The position numbers were made by a program, and so were the translations under genes. From the NCBI GenBank assembly GCA_023258975.1, contig JAHFRD010000008.1, positions 62,001 to 126,000 of the forward strand: 64,000 nt of DNA. The letters are read 5' to 3'. The DNA comes from Hydrogenophilales bacterium (GTDB taxonomy: Bacteria > Pseudomonadota > Gammaproteobacteria > Burkholderiales > Thiobacillaceae). The notes under the pieces are model-generated. The model made no database searches and was not told the DNA's origin. It saw only the letters and a list, made by a program, of their open reading frames with translations. The first letter of the stretch is position 1; the number at the start of each line of letters is the position of its first letter. Below, piece by piece: positions 42,696 to 51,630 of the stretch.

Positions 42696-43409
42696 ATGAT
42701 TCCTTCCACCCCCCGGCGCACCTGGTTGTTTCTCGGCGCCAGTTGCCTGTTCTATTTCGCTCCCGATCTGTTGCTGCCCTCAGACTGGAGCCAGGCCCGC
42801 ATTTACCCGCTGTTGTCTTCCCTGTACCAGGGCGTGCTGGTGCTGCTCGGTTTCGGCTTCGCGCCATCCATCTGCCGCGCGCTCGTTGTGCGCGAGGTCA
42901 ATGACGGGCCGTTGCCGTTGGCCGTGGATCGGGCGCGGGCGCTATTGCCCGGCGAGGCGTATCCACTTCCACCGCTGGTGATTGCCGATCACCCTCTTCC
43001 CTTCGCGCTGACCGCCGGTTTGCTGCCGAAACATTGCCGGATCTTCGTTTCATCCGCCCTGGTCAGCCGCCTCTCCGGCACGGGACTGCGTTTCCTTCTT
43101 GCCCGAGCTGTCGTGCATGCCTCGTTACGCCAAAGGTTGGTGGCGCTCCTGCCCATCCTGGCTTTCACCGTACTGGTGCCGGACAACCCCAAGGGGCTGA
43201 ATACCTGGCTGGTTCTGGGTGGATTTCTTGTGCTCTGGCTGCTCCTGCACTGGTTGTTCGAACTGGATGCGGATCGGCGCGCCGCCCGCCTCATGGGTTC
43301 AGGCGGCGGGGATGGCTTGCGTGAAGTGGTGGCCGCCAGCCACTCCGCGCCGGGCTGGCTGACCCCACGTCCACCGTTGCGCTGGCGTTTGCGAGTGGTT
43401 GACCATTGA
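42696..43409 (+). CDS. membrane protein resembling M48 metallopeptidase but lacking HExxH
   Basis: 237 residues. Membrane helices near residues 9-28, 37-57, 148-162 and 171-188. The segment FELDADRRAARLMG (E189) matches the downstream glutamate motif of M48 peptidases. At the expected zinc site the sequence is RAVVHASLRQR (H141): only the first His of HExxH is present, the Glu and second His being replaced by Ala and Arg. Peptidase activity is therefore unlikely. It may be a pseudoenzyme or the resemblance may be superficial. Start at 42696 follows GAGAAAATGGCGC. Upstream is a terminator, so it needs its own promoter. Confidence 0.6.
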   Translation: MIPSTPRRTWLFLGASCLFYFAPDLLLPSDWSQARIYPLLSSLYQGVLVLLGFGFAPSICRALVVREVNDGPLPLAVDRARALLPGEAYPLPPLVIADHPLPFALTAGLLPKHCRIFVSSALVSRLSGTGLRFLLARAVVHASLRQRLVALLPILAFTVLVPDNPKGLNTWLVLGGFLVLWLLLHWLFELDADRRAARLMGSGGGDGLREVVAASHSAPGWLTPRPPLRWRLRVVDH

Positions 43410-43520
43410 TCCTGGAAACGGCAGTTGAACGCTGATTCGTACACCTGCCGGCGTTTCCACATGCGGGTTGAGCCGACGCCGGCGCCAAGCCCGCGAAGAA
43501 AGCCAAACCACGGCCATGCC
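43408..43520. repeat. family C repeat arm plus fragment of the small Lys/Ala-rich gene
   Basis: 43408-43439 repeats the left arm and flank of the element at 21201. 43471-43511 contains GCCGGCGCCAAGCCCGCGAA, identical to part of the gene at 42407, and would read DAGAKPAKKAK. It looks like a partial duplication now lying next to a repeat arm. Confidence 0.5.
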
Positions 43521-43545
43521 GCCATCAATACTTCAGGGAGAGGAA

Positions 43546-44766
43546 TCAGTCCTGTCGACGAAACGCGAGTACGGCGTTGCCGCCGCCGAAGGCGAAGGAG
43601 TTGCTGATGGCGGCGCGCAGATCCGGCGCTTCGCGGCCCGCGCCTCTCACCACGGGCACGGCGCAGGCCGGGTCGAGAGCGGAACAATGGGCGGTGGGCG
43701 GAATCCGCCGGTACCGCAACGCCAGCACCGTGATGGCGGCCTCCAGAGCGCCGGTCGCGCCGAGCAGATGGCCGTGCATGGATTTGCTCGAACTGACCGC
43801 CAGCCCGTCGAGGTGTTCACCCCAGACTTCGGCCAATGCCTGACACTCGACTTCGTCGCCCGCGCGGGTGGCGGTGGCGTGGGCGTTGCAATAACCGACC
43901 TCGGCCGGATGCAGACCGGCGGAGGCCAGCGCCGCCCGCATCGCGGCGGCCTGCCCGGACGCGGCCGGTTTGCTGAGATGGCTGGCGTCACTACTCATGC
44001 CGATGCCCGCGACCAGCGCATGGATGCGGGCGCCGCGCGCCAGGGCGCGCTCGACCCGTTCCAGGATCAGCACCGCCGCTCCCTCGGCCAGAACCAGGCC
44101 GGTGCGGTCGCTGGAGAATGGCCGGCAAGCTGAAGCCGGGTCAAGCGGATCGGGCGCGGCGAGTGTTCGCATGGCCTGCCAGGCCCGTACCACGCCCGTT
44201 GCCAGCGGCGCCTCGGCGCCGCCGGCATAAGCTACATCGACATCGCCACGTTGCACCGCGCGAAAAGCTTCGCCAATGGCGACGTTGGAAGAAGCGCAGG
44301 CAACGGAATAGGTCAGCGCCGGCCCGGTGATGCCCAGGCGCATGGCCAGATGCGCCGCCGGGGCGTTGGTCATGCCGGCGAGAACCGAAAGGGGGGGCAG
44401 GCGTTGCGAGCCGAAATGCGCCGCGTAAGCGGCCTCGACCGACAGCGCGCCGCCCATCGCACAGCCGAAGTAGATGCCGGTGCGTTCCGGCGCGGCATCC
44501 AAACCCTGCCCGGCATCGCGGCGCGCCAGTTCCGCCGCGACCACCGCGAACTGGCTGACGCGATCGACCCCGAGGAGTTGCAAGCGGTTGAACCAGGGTG
44601 CCGGGTCAAAATCCACCTGCCCAGCGACGGCCGGGGTATCGCCAAACGCTCCCTCCAGCGGGCCGATGCCGGAGCGCCCCGCCATCAGCGCCACGAAGAG
44701 ATCCTCCGGCGTGTTGCCCAGCGGCGAGATCAGGCCAAGGCCGGTAACGGCAACCACCCTGTTCAT
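43546..44766 (-). CDS. beta-ketoacyl-ACP synthase (KAS I/II type)
   Basis: 406 residues, full length. Condenses acyl-ACP with malonyl-ACP. The catalytic triad is complete: Cys157 in YSVACASSN, His296 in NAHATATRAGDE, and His333 in KSMHGHLLGATGA, with Lys328. N-terminal VVAVTGLGLISPLG and C-terminal NSFAFGGGNAVL are intact. It is the last gene of a six-gene minus-strand operon and starts 2 bases after the ACP stop. The preceding genes code an ACP and a Cys-nucleophile hydrolase, so it probably acts in a dedicated acyl pathway rather than general fatty-acid synthesis. No ketoreductase or dehydratase is adjacent. Confidence 0.9.
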   Translation of the reverse strand: MNRVVAVTGLGLISPLGNTPEDLFVALMAGRSGIGPLEGAFGDTPAVAGQVDFDPAPWFNRLQLLGVDRVSQFAVVAAELARRDAGQGLDAAPERTGIYFGCAMGGALSVEAAYAAHFGSQRLPPLSVLAGMTNAPAAHLAMRLGITGPALTYSVACASSNVAIGEAFRAVQRGDVDVAYAGGAEAPLATGVVRAWQAMRTLAAPDPLDPASACRPFSSDRTGLVLAEGAAVLILERVERALARGARIHALVAGIGMSSDASHLSKPAASGQAAAMRAALASAGLHPAEVGYCNAHATATRAGDEVECQALAEVWGEHLDGLAVSSSKSMHGHLLGATGALEAAITVLALRYRRIPPTAHCSALDPACAVPVVRGAGREAPDLRAAISNSFAFGGGNAVLAFRRQD

Positions 44767-44768
44767 AT

Positions 44769-45005
44769 TCAGATTGTCGCGGCCAGGGTTTCGTCGACCA
44801 AGGCAGCCAGTTCGGTCAGATTATTGATGGGCCGGTCTTCGGGGAGATCGACGTCGAAATATTCCCCGATGTCGAACAACAACTCGATCAGGCCGAGGGA
44901 ATCCAGGCCGAAATCGGAGAACGGCCGGTTCGGATCGAGATCCGCCGTGGCGATGCCGAATTTTTCGGCGATCCGTTGTTGGATCGTTTCCAGTGTGGTG
45001 GTCAT
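44769..45005 (-). CDS. acyl carrier protein
   Basis: 78 residues. The phosphopantetheine site is GLDSLGLIE (Ser36), with helices typical of ACP before and after. The acidic patch is weaker than in housekeeping AcpP and the DSL motif (instead of the DSLD/DSLE of AcpP) suggests a specialised carrier. Its start overlaps the hydrolase stop (ATGA at 45002-45005). It would carry the acyl chain for the adjacent ketoacyl synthase. Confidence 0.9.
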   Translation of the reverse strand: MTTTLETIQQRIAEKFGIATADLDPNRPFSDFGLDSLGLIELLFDIGEYFDVDLPEDRPINNLTELAALVDETLAATI

Positions 45006-45955
45006 GGCGCGGGCGGTCGGATAGCAAGGAGGGAATCGGAAGTTAACGACTCGTTAGCGGAAATTTGCCGCATGAAGCCGGCAATTTCACTGACGACCGT
45101 GTGGCGATCATTATCCAGGGTAATCATGTGGTAACTGTTTTCCAGCACCACCAGCCGTTTGTCCGCCGTGGCCAGTTGCCGCATGAGCAGTTCCGGGCCG
45201 CGCAGGCTGGTGACTTCATCCTCGCGGGCATGCAGGATCAGCGTGGGGGCATGGATGCGCGGCAGGGAAAGGCGCACGTGCCGGATCAGGCGTTCGGCTT
45301 CGTGGATGGCCCATAACGGCAGGTGCGATGCTCCCGCGCCGGACAAGTGGCGCTCGCGCATTTCGCGGGCAACCCATTTGCGTATTTGCGGGTTCTTGAC
45401 GCCATAGGGCTCCTGTTCGGCGAACTTGATCCAGCGCCGCAAGCCCGGCAGATAGCCGATGTGGCGCAGATGGCGCAAACGCGGCAGGCCCCAACCGTCG
45501 TAGTACAGCGTGGGCGAGAGCAGGATCAGGCCGGCGACCCGCTTCGGATTGGCCAGCGCCAACGCCAGCGCCAACGCCAGCGCCAAGACAGCGCCGATGC
45601 ACAGGCCGCCCAGCACCACCGGGCCATCGCCATCGCTCAGGCGATGCAGTTCCCGCTGTCCGGCGGCGAGCCAGTTGCGCCAGGAATGCGGCCGCATCGG
45701 CCCGGTGGCGGAATAATCGGGCAATTCCGGGGTGTGGATCGCGACGCCCTCGCGCAGCAAAGTGTTGCGGATGGTCGAGAACTCCCGGGGCGAACTGGCC
45801 AGGCCATGCAGCAACATGCAGGGCGCGCAGGCATCCGTTCGCGACGCGGCGAGCCCGCCCACCGATGGCGCCGATCCGGGCAGGGGCTGGCGCTCGGCGA
45901 GACCCCGGATTTCCCCGCCGGCCCGGAAGTGGGCGATCGCCGTGGCCGGGCTCAT
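45002..45955 (-). CDS. alpha/beta hydrolase with Cys nucleophile (carboxylesterase-like)
   Basis: 317 residues. The oxyanion region is LLHGLASSPREF. The nucleophile elbow reads GGLCIG, so Cys119 replaces the usual Ser (GxCxG as in dienelactone hydrolases and PHA synthases). The acid is probably in HAREDEVT and the His in NSYHMITLDND, the Est30-type end. Directly after the nucleophile is a hexanucleotide-repeat tract giving alternating Leu-Ala. With ACP and KAS next to it, a thioesterase or acyltransferase role is plausible. The start overlaps the RND pump stop as ATGA (45952-45955); a codon at 45973 is an alternative. Confidence 0.78.
   Translation of the reverse strand: MSPATAIAHFRAGGEIRGLAERQPLPGSAPSVGGLAASRTDACAPCMLLHGLASSPREFSTIRNTLLREGVAIHTPELPDYSATGPMRPHSWRNWLAAGQRELHRLSDGDGPVVLGGLCIGAVLALALALALALANPKRVAGLILLSPTLYYDGWGLPRLRHLRHIGYLPGLRRWIKFAEQEPYGVKNPQIRKWVAREMRERHLSGAGASHLPLWAIHEAERLIRHVRLSLPRIHAPTLILHAREDEVTSLRGPELLMRQLATADKRLVVLENSYHMITLDNDRHTVVSEIAGFMRQISANESLTSDSLLAIRPPAP
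45549..45588. repeat. hexanucleotide tandem repeat (GCCAGC/GCCAAC) inside hydrolase gene
   Basis: About six in-frame 6-base units encode alternating Leu-Ala after the catalytic elbow. Unit number can change by slippage without altering the frame. Confidence 0.7.
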
Positions 45956-48900
45956 CGTTTGTCTCCGCCCCATTGATGGGCCATGGCATAGAGGGTCGGC
46001 AACACCACCAGGGTGAGCAGGGTCGCGCTAATCAGGCCGCCGATCACCACCACCGCCAGGGGACGCTGGGTTTCCGCGCCGATGGCGTGCGACAGGGCCA
46101 TCGGCAGCAGCCCCAGCATGGCCAGCAGACCGGTCATGAGCACCGTGCGCATGCGCAGCATCGCGCCATTGGTCACGGCATCCACCCAGGACTGGCCTTC
46201 ACCACGCAACTGGTTGAAGGTGGTGATCATCACCACCCCGTTGAGAACCGCCTGGCCGAACAGGGCGATGAAGCCGATGGCCGCCGACACCGACAGGGGA
46301 ATCCCGGTGAGGAACAGGCCGAGGATGCCGCCGATCATGGCGAAGGGGATGTTGAGCAGGATCAGCGCGGCGTTCTTGAACGATTTGAAGGCGTCGAACA
46401 GCAGCACGAAGATGAGCAGCACACTGATCGGCACGATCACCGCCAGGCGCGCCATCGCGCGTTCCTGGTTTTCAAACTCGCCCGACCAGGTGATGCGGTA
46501 CTCGGGCGGCAACTTCACCCTGGCTTGCACGGCCTGCTGCATGTCGGCCACCACGCTGCCCATGTCGCGGTCGCGGATGAACACGCCGATGGCCATGACC
46601 CGGCCACCGTTCTCGCGGGCGATGTTCATGGCCCCCGAGGCGGCGGAAAAACGCGCCACCTCGTCGAGCGGAACGTGGGCGCCACTGGGTGTGCTAATCA
46701 GGATGTCATGCATCCGCGCCAGCACCCGATCCGGTTCCGCCAGCCGCACCATGACCACGAAGCGGCGCTCACCTTCCCATATCTGGGTGGCTTCCTTGCC
46801 GCCCAGCGCGGTCTCGATCATGTCCTGGATGTCGGCCACGCGCAGCCCGTAGCGCGCCGCCTTGTCGCGATCCACCTCGATGCGCCATTGCGGCAACGTG
46901 CCGGCGCGGTCGATGAAGGCGCGATTGACGCCGCGCACATGGGAAATGGCGCCCAGTATTTCCTGGGACGTCTGGCGCAGGGTTTCGCTATCCGCGCCGA
47001 AAACCTTGATCACGATCTGGCCGTCGATCTGGGAGATGTTCTCCAGGACGTTGTCGCGGATCGGCTGGGAAAAGCTGGCATCCACGCCGGGCAGTTTTTC
47101 CACCTCGGCTTCCATCTGCCGCAACAGATCTTCCTTCTTCATGCCGGAGCGCCAGGTATCGGCCTCTTTCAGGTCCACCAGCACCTCGGCCATGTTGATC
47201 GCCTTGGGATCGGTGCCGTCCTCCGGGCGGCCGGCCTTGGACACCACCGACGCCACCTCCGGCACGCGGCGCAGCGCCTCGCGGATCTGGCGGGTCAGAG
47301 ACTTGGCCTCCGGGATGGAAATACTGTTGGGCATGGTGACGTTGACCCAGATCGAGCCCTCGTCCAGCTCCGGCAGGAACTCGGTGCCCAGGCGCGGCAC
47401 CAGCGCCAGACTGGCCACCAGGGCGGCCAGGGCGACGCCCAGCACGGCGCGGCGATGGCCGAGCGCCCAGGCCAGGCTCGGCCGGTAGACGCGGGCAAAC
47501 GCCTCGACCAGGCGGTTGTGTTCGTGCGGCAGGTGCTTGGGCAGGAAATAGCGCGCGAGCAGCGGCACCAGGGTCAGCGACAGGATCAGCGCCACCACCA
47601 GGGCCGACACCACCGACCAGGCCATCGGCGAGAAGATGCGCCCCTCGTGGCGTTGCAGGGTGAAGATGGGCAGGTGCGCGGCGATGATGATAAGCATCGA
47701 GAAGAAGGTGGGCCGCCCCACTTCCGTGGCCGCCTCCTGGATGATCTTCAGGCGCGACTTGCCGGAGTGCTCGCTGGCTTCGGACAGGCGCCGGAAGATG
47801 TTCTCCATGACGATCACGGCGCCGTCGACGATGATGCCGAAGTCCATCGCTCCCAAAGACAGGAGGTTGGCCGGGATGCCCTTGAAGGTCAGCCCGAGGA
47901 AGGTGCCAAGCAGGGACAGCGGAATCACCAGGGCGACGATGAGGGCGGCGCGCAGGTTGCCGAGGAACAGGAACAGCACCAGCGACACCAGCAGCGCGCC
48001 TTCCACCAGGTTGCCGAACACGGTATGCAGGGTCTTGTCGATGAGCCAGGCGCGATCGTAGAACGGCTCGATGCTCACTCCCGGCGGCAGAATGCCGTGG
48101 TTGAGCTGGGCCACCTTGTCCTTGACCCCCTTGAGCACGTCGGAGGGGTTCTCGCCCTTGCGCATGACCACGATGCCGGTGACGGCGTCGTCGTCATCAT
48201 CGCGCCCGACGATGCCCTGGCGCGGGATGTTGCCCACCCCCACGGAAGCCACATCACGCACCAGCACCGGCACGCCGTCGCGCGCGAGCACCACCACGTT
48301 CTCGATGTCCCTGGCGCCGGTGAGCAGGCCGATGCCGCGAATCAGGTATTGCTGGCTGCCCTGGGCCACATAACCGCCGCCGGCGTTGGCGTTGCCGCGC
48401 TGCAAGGCGGTCACCAGATCCTGCAGGCCAATGCCACGGTCGCGCAATTTGGCCGGGTTGGGGCGCACCTCGTAGGTCTTGATGCTGCCGCCCATGGTGA
48501 CCAGGTCGGCGACGCCGGGCACCTGGCGCAGTTGCCGTTCCACCACCCAGTCCTGCAGTGTGCGCAGGTCCTGCGAGGACATGCCCTTGCCGCGCAACTG
48601 GAAGCGAAATATCTCGCCGATGGAGGTGGACAACGGCGCCAACTGCGGCTCGACCCCATCCGGCAGGGCCGCGCCACGCAGGCGCTCGTTGACCTGCTGG
48701 CGAGCGAAATAGGCATCCGCCTGATCGTCGAAGGTGATGGTCAGAAACGACAGGCCGAACTGGGTGTGGGAGAACACCCGCACCGAATGGGGCAGTCCGG
48801 ACAGAGCCACCTCCAGGGGAATGCTGACCTGCTTTTCCACTTCCTCGGCGGCGCGGCCGGGGTAGAGGGTGATGACCGTCACCTGAGTGTCGGAGACGTC

Positions 48901-49020
48901 CGGAAAAGCCTCGACCGGCAGCGCCTTGAACGCCGCGATGCCGGCGCCGATGAACAGCAGCAGCCCCAGCACGACGAACATCGGCTGGTTGAGCGCGAGA
49001 TTGACCAGGCGGCGGATCAT
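45952..49020 (-). CDS. RND efflux pump, heavy-metal (CzcA/CusA) type
   Basis: 1022 residues with 12 predicted membrane helices and two large periplasmic loops. The heavy-metal subfamily signature is present in the fourth helix: D393-FGIIV-D399-GAVIVM-E406, the Asp/Asp/Glu set of CzcA. The N-terminus MIRRLVNLALNQPMFVVLG and TQVTVITLYPGRAAEEVE are family marks. It should export divalent cations from periplasm or cytoplasm with proton influx. The start overlaps the adaptor stop (ATGA at 49017-49020), and the end overlaps the hydrolase start. Coupling of a metal-type pump to acyl-chain genes is unusual, and the substrate may differ from that of CzcA. Confidence 0.9.
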   Translation of the reverse strand: MIRRLVNLALNQPMFVVLGLLLFIGAGIAAFKALPVEAFPDVSDTQVTVITLYPGRAAEEVEKQVSIPLEVALSGLPHSVRVFSHTQFGLSFLTITFDDQADAYFARQQVNERLRGAALPDGVEPQLAPLSTSIGEIFRFQLRGKGMSSQDLRTLQDWVVERQLRQVPGVADLVTMGGSIKTYEVRPNPAKLRDRGIGLQDLVTALQRGNANAGGGYVAQGSQQYLIRGIGLLTGARDIENVVVLARDGVPVLVRDVASVGVGNIPRQGIVGRDDDDDAVTGIVVMRKGENPSDVLKGVKDKVAQLNHGILPPGVSIEPFYDRAWLIDKTLHTVFGNLVEGALLVSLVLFLFLGNLRAALIVALVIPLSLLGTFLGLTFKGIPANLLSLGAMDFGIIVDGAVIVMENIFRRLSEASEHSGKSRLKIIQEAATEVGRPTFFSMLIIIAAHLPIFTLQRHEGRIFSPMAWSVVSALVVALILSLTLVPLLARYFLPKHLPHEHNRLVEAFARVYRPSLAWALGHRRAVLGVALAALVASLALVPRLGTEFLPELDEGSIWVNVTMPNSISIPEAKSLTRQIREALRRVPEVASVVSKAGRPEDGTDPKAINMAEVLVDLKEADTWRSGMKKEDLLRQMEAEVEKLPGVDASFSQPIRDNVLENISQIDGQIVIKVFGADSETLRQTSQEILGAISHVRGVNRAFIDRAGTLPQWRIEVDRDKAARYGLRVADIQDMIETALGGKEATQIWEGERRFVVMVRLAEPDRVLARMHDILISTPSGAHVPLDEVARFSAASGAMNIARENGGRVMAIGVFIRDRDMGSVVADMQQAVQARVKLPPEYRITWSGEFENQERAMARLAVIVPISVLLIFVLLFDAFKSFKNAALILLNIPFAMIGGILGLFLTGIPLSVSAAIGFIALFGQAVLNGVVMITTFNQLRGEGQSWVDAVTNGAMLRMRTVLMTGLLAMLGLLPMALSHAIGAETQRPLAVVVIGGLISATLLTLVVLPTLYAMAHQWGGDKR

Positions 49021-50121
49021 TTGGACTCCAGCATCTGCTGGAGCAGGAGCGCGCCTTCGGTCACCACCTTCTCACCGGCTTGCAGGCCGTCCCGGATCAG
49101 TGTGCGCCTGTCGTTGCGGACCTCGCCGCTGACCAGGCGGCGCTGGAAGCGGCCACGACCCGCCTCGACGAACACATACTGTTTCTGGCCGATGAGAATC
49201 ACCGCCGCGTCGGGCACCTCGACACCACCCGCAGCCGGCTTGCCGACCAGGCCGGAGGCGAACATCTCGCCTTTCAGCTTGCGCTCGCGGTTATCCACCC
49301 GCGCCCGCACCGTGAGCGTGCGTTTGTCCGCATCGACGAAATCGGCTACCTGGATGACGCGCGCCTGGAAGCGCTGGCCGGGCCAGGCGCTCACCGTGAA
49401 CTCGACTTTCTGGCCGGTCTGGAAATAGCCGATGTCGCCCTCGGGTACGTCGAGCTGCAACCACAGCGTGGTCGGATCGGTCACCACGAACAACGGCTTG
49501 TCCATGTCCGGGCGGATTTCCTGGCCGGGGTTGATGCGTCGCTCCACCACGGTGCCGGCGATGGATGCGCGCAACGGCAGCCCCTCATCCACCTCGTGGA
49601 TACCCGCGCCCAGGGCGCCCAGGCGGCTGGCGGCGCGGGCGTAATCGGCATCGGCCTGGGCCAGATCGGCCTGCGCGGATTCCAGATCCTTGCGCGGAGC
49701 GACGCCATGCTCGACCAGTTCCCCGGCGCGCGACGCCTGCTTGCGCGCCCGCTCGCGCCCGGCCTGGGCGCGTTGCAGGTCGGCCTGCAGGCCGCCCACC
49801 TCGCCCGCGCGCCAGGGGCGCGCCCGCGTGAACCCGCTCGCCGACCCGGGCCAGGATCGTGGTAACCCGCCCGGCCAGCGGCGAAAAAACGCGAACGGTG
49901 TGCTCCTCGTCCCAGACCAGGCGACCGGCCACGCTGGCTTCGCTCGGCCCGGCCGCAGTAGCGGACTCCACCTTCAAACCGGGCAGCCGGCTTGCGCCGG
50001 CCGCGAAGGTGATGCTGTCGCCGCCGATCGTGGCCTTGGGCGCCTCGACTGGCGGAGCCTCCTTGCCGCAGCCCAGGAGCAAGGCCGGCAACAGCAGCAG
50101 GGGGAGATAGGTTTTTTTCAT
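49017..50121 (-). pseudogene. RND periplasmic adaptor (CusB/CzcB type), frameshifted
   Basis: The N-terminal part starts at 50121 with a lipoprotein signal (MKKTYLPLLLLPALLLGCGK, lipobox LLGC) and continues to RVHAGAPLA. The rest (GGLQADLQRAQAGRERARKQ to the C-terminus at 49017) is in another frame. An extra G/C in the run at 49804-49806 (TCGCCCGCGC) breaks the frame; removing one base restores a continuous protein of about 367 residues with lipoyl, coiled-coil and beta-barrel parts. It may be a real mutation, a programmed shift or an assembly error. If real, the pump lacks a full adaptor. The start overlaps the TolC gene stop (ATGA). Confidence 0.8.
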
Positions 50122-51410
50122 CGTGATTCCTCCAGCGCAAGGCTGGCCTGGTAAGCCGCGAGGGATTTGGCGTGGCCGGCCCGTGCCTCGACCGCCTCGA
50201 CCTGGACGGCGCGCAGGGTGCGGCGCGCATCGAGCAGATCCACCAGGCCGATGGCGCCACGCCGGTAGGCGAACTCGGCGGCCTGGGCGCCGCTCTCCGC
50301 CTCGCCCAGCAGCCCAGCCTCGAAACGGCGCCCCTGCTCCAGCGCGGCGCGCAGGTCGCTGGCCGCTCTGAGCCGCTCGGCGCGAGCCTGGCCCCGGACT
50401 TGTTGCAGCGCCTCGCGGGCGGCGTCGAGATCGGCCTCGGCGCGACGCACTTCGCCCTCGTATTCGTGATGGATGAACAGCGGAATGCTCACGCCGAAGC
50501 CCAGCGTGTCGGTCGGTGGGCTGCAACTGGGCGCGCGGCAATGTTCGTATTGCACGCCCACGCTCACGTCCCGTTTGCGCAACGCCAGGGCCAGGGCGCG
50601 CGCCTGCTCGGCGGCCTGGACGCGCGCCAGGGCGGCTTGCACGTCGGCGCGTTGTTCGATCCCGGTTTCCTGGTCGGAGGGATCGGCCAGGCTTGGCCAG
50701 GGATCCGCCGCGCGCAGCCGCGCTGCTTCGTTTTCCACGCCGATCAGGTAGGCCAGCGCGGTCTGCGCTTTTTCCAGATCGGCCCGCGTCTGGCGGGCAT
50801 CGTTCTCGGCGCGCAAGGCTTCCACCTTGAGACGGGCCAGGTCGGACGTTGACAGATCGCCGGCCTTCACCCGCAACGCCGCCGCCTCGACGCTTTTCCG
50901 GTACAGGGCGGCGCTTTCCAGCAGGATGCGGGACCGCTCCTGCGTTCTCAGCAGATCGTAGTAGGCCTGGCGCATCGCCAGACGCTGCTGCCGCCCGACC
51001 TCGTCCTGGTCGCCGCGCGCTGCGGCCAGGCGCGCGTCCGCCGCCTTCGCGCGCAGGGCGCGCTTGTCACCGCGCTCGAACAATTGCTCCACGCGGTAGG
51101 TGTAATCCGCCGTCCGCTCCCAAGGCGCGCCGGCGCCCGGTTTGCCGGGCTGGAACGCGGCCAGATTCAGCGACAACTGAGGATTGGGGCGTGCTCCCGC
51201 GCTGGCGATGTCGGCCTGGGCGCCCTGTGTCACCGCCTGGGCAACACGAAGTTCCCGATTGTTGGCACGCAAGAGCGCTTCGGCGTCGTTCAGCGCCAGG
51301 TGGCCGAGGTCGGCAGGCGCCGCCATGAGCAGGCCCGGCCAGAGCAGACCGGTGTAGAGCAGCAGACGGGGGAGAGAAGAGGGCTTGGAGCGTGTGTTCG
51401 AGTACAGCAT
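50118..51410 (-). CDS. TolC/CzcC-type outer-membrane channel
   Basis: 430 residues. Signal peptide in residues 1-32 (SLPRLLLYTGLLWPGLLMAA), then the duplicated outer-membrane efflux domain with long Ala/Arg-rich helical hairpins (ADARLAAARGDQDEVGRQQR, LAMRQAYYDLL) and a short strand set. The second repeat has GFGVSIPLFIHHEYEGEV. It forms the exit duct of the RND pump. It is the first gene of the six-gene operon. Start chosen at 51410 for the signal peptide; longer starts at 51443 and 51491 exist. Its promoter region is shared with the divergent response regulator. Confidence 0.85.
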   Translation of the reverse strand: MLYSNTRSKPSSLPRLLLYTGLLWPGLLMAAPADLGHLALNDAEALLRANNRELRVAQAVTQGAQADIASAGARPNPQLSLNLAAFQPGKPGAGAPWERTADYTYRVEQLFERGDKRALRAKAADARLAAARGDQDEVGRQQRLAMRQAYYDLLRTQERSRILLESAALYRKSVEAAALRVKAGDLSTSDLARLKVEALRAENDARQTRADLEKAQTALAYLIGVENEAARLRAADPWPSLADPSDQETGIEQRADVQAALARVQAAEQARALALALRKRDVSVGVQYEHCRAPSCSPPTDTLGFGVSIPLFIHHEYEGEVRRAEADLDAAREALQQVRGQARAERLRAASDLRAALEQGRRFEAGLLGEAESGAQAAEFAYRRGAIGLVDLLDARRTLRAVQVEAVEARAGHAKSLAAYQASLALEESR

Positions 51411-51519
51411 GTTGCGAGCTACGGATGGTTTCAGAACGGCCATCCAGGCATCGGCCCGGATAGAGAGGAGGAGGGATTGTCTCTGGCGCAAGCCTACGGA
51501 TCGCGCCGCGCGTCGTCCT

Positions 51520-51533
51520 TTACCATTTGGTAA
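51520..51533. promoter_or_regulatory. TTAC-N6-GTAA site in the RND/regulator divergent promoter
   Basis: TTACCATTTGGTAA, a perfect inverted repeat, midway between the TolC gene start (51410) and the response-regulator start (51631). The same pattern occurs twice upstream of the cytochrome-porin gene (53715, 53804). A response-regulator operator is inferred. Confidence 0.6.
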
Positions 51534-51630
51534 GAATCGAAACGTTGCCCGAACGCCTGCCGGAAAATGCCCGGATAGTCAGCACACCCGAAATCGCCGG
51601 ACAACCCGCCCCGCCCCTATGGAAACTCAC

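Noticed and set aside
45549-45588. Short tandem repeat considered as a CRISPR array
   Set aside because: The units are 6 bases, in frame within a gene, without spacers. No CRISPR-like array was seen anywhere in the window.
45865-49428. A 1187-codon plus-strand open frame opposite the RND pump gene
   Set aside because: The minus strand encodes an intact CzcA-type pump with conserved helices; the plus-strand frame has only His/Gln/Arg-rich low-complexity sequence.
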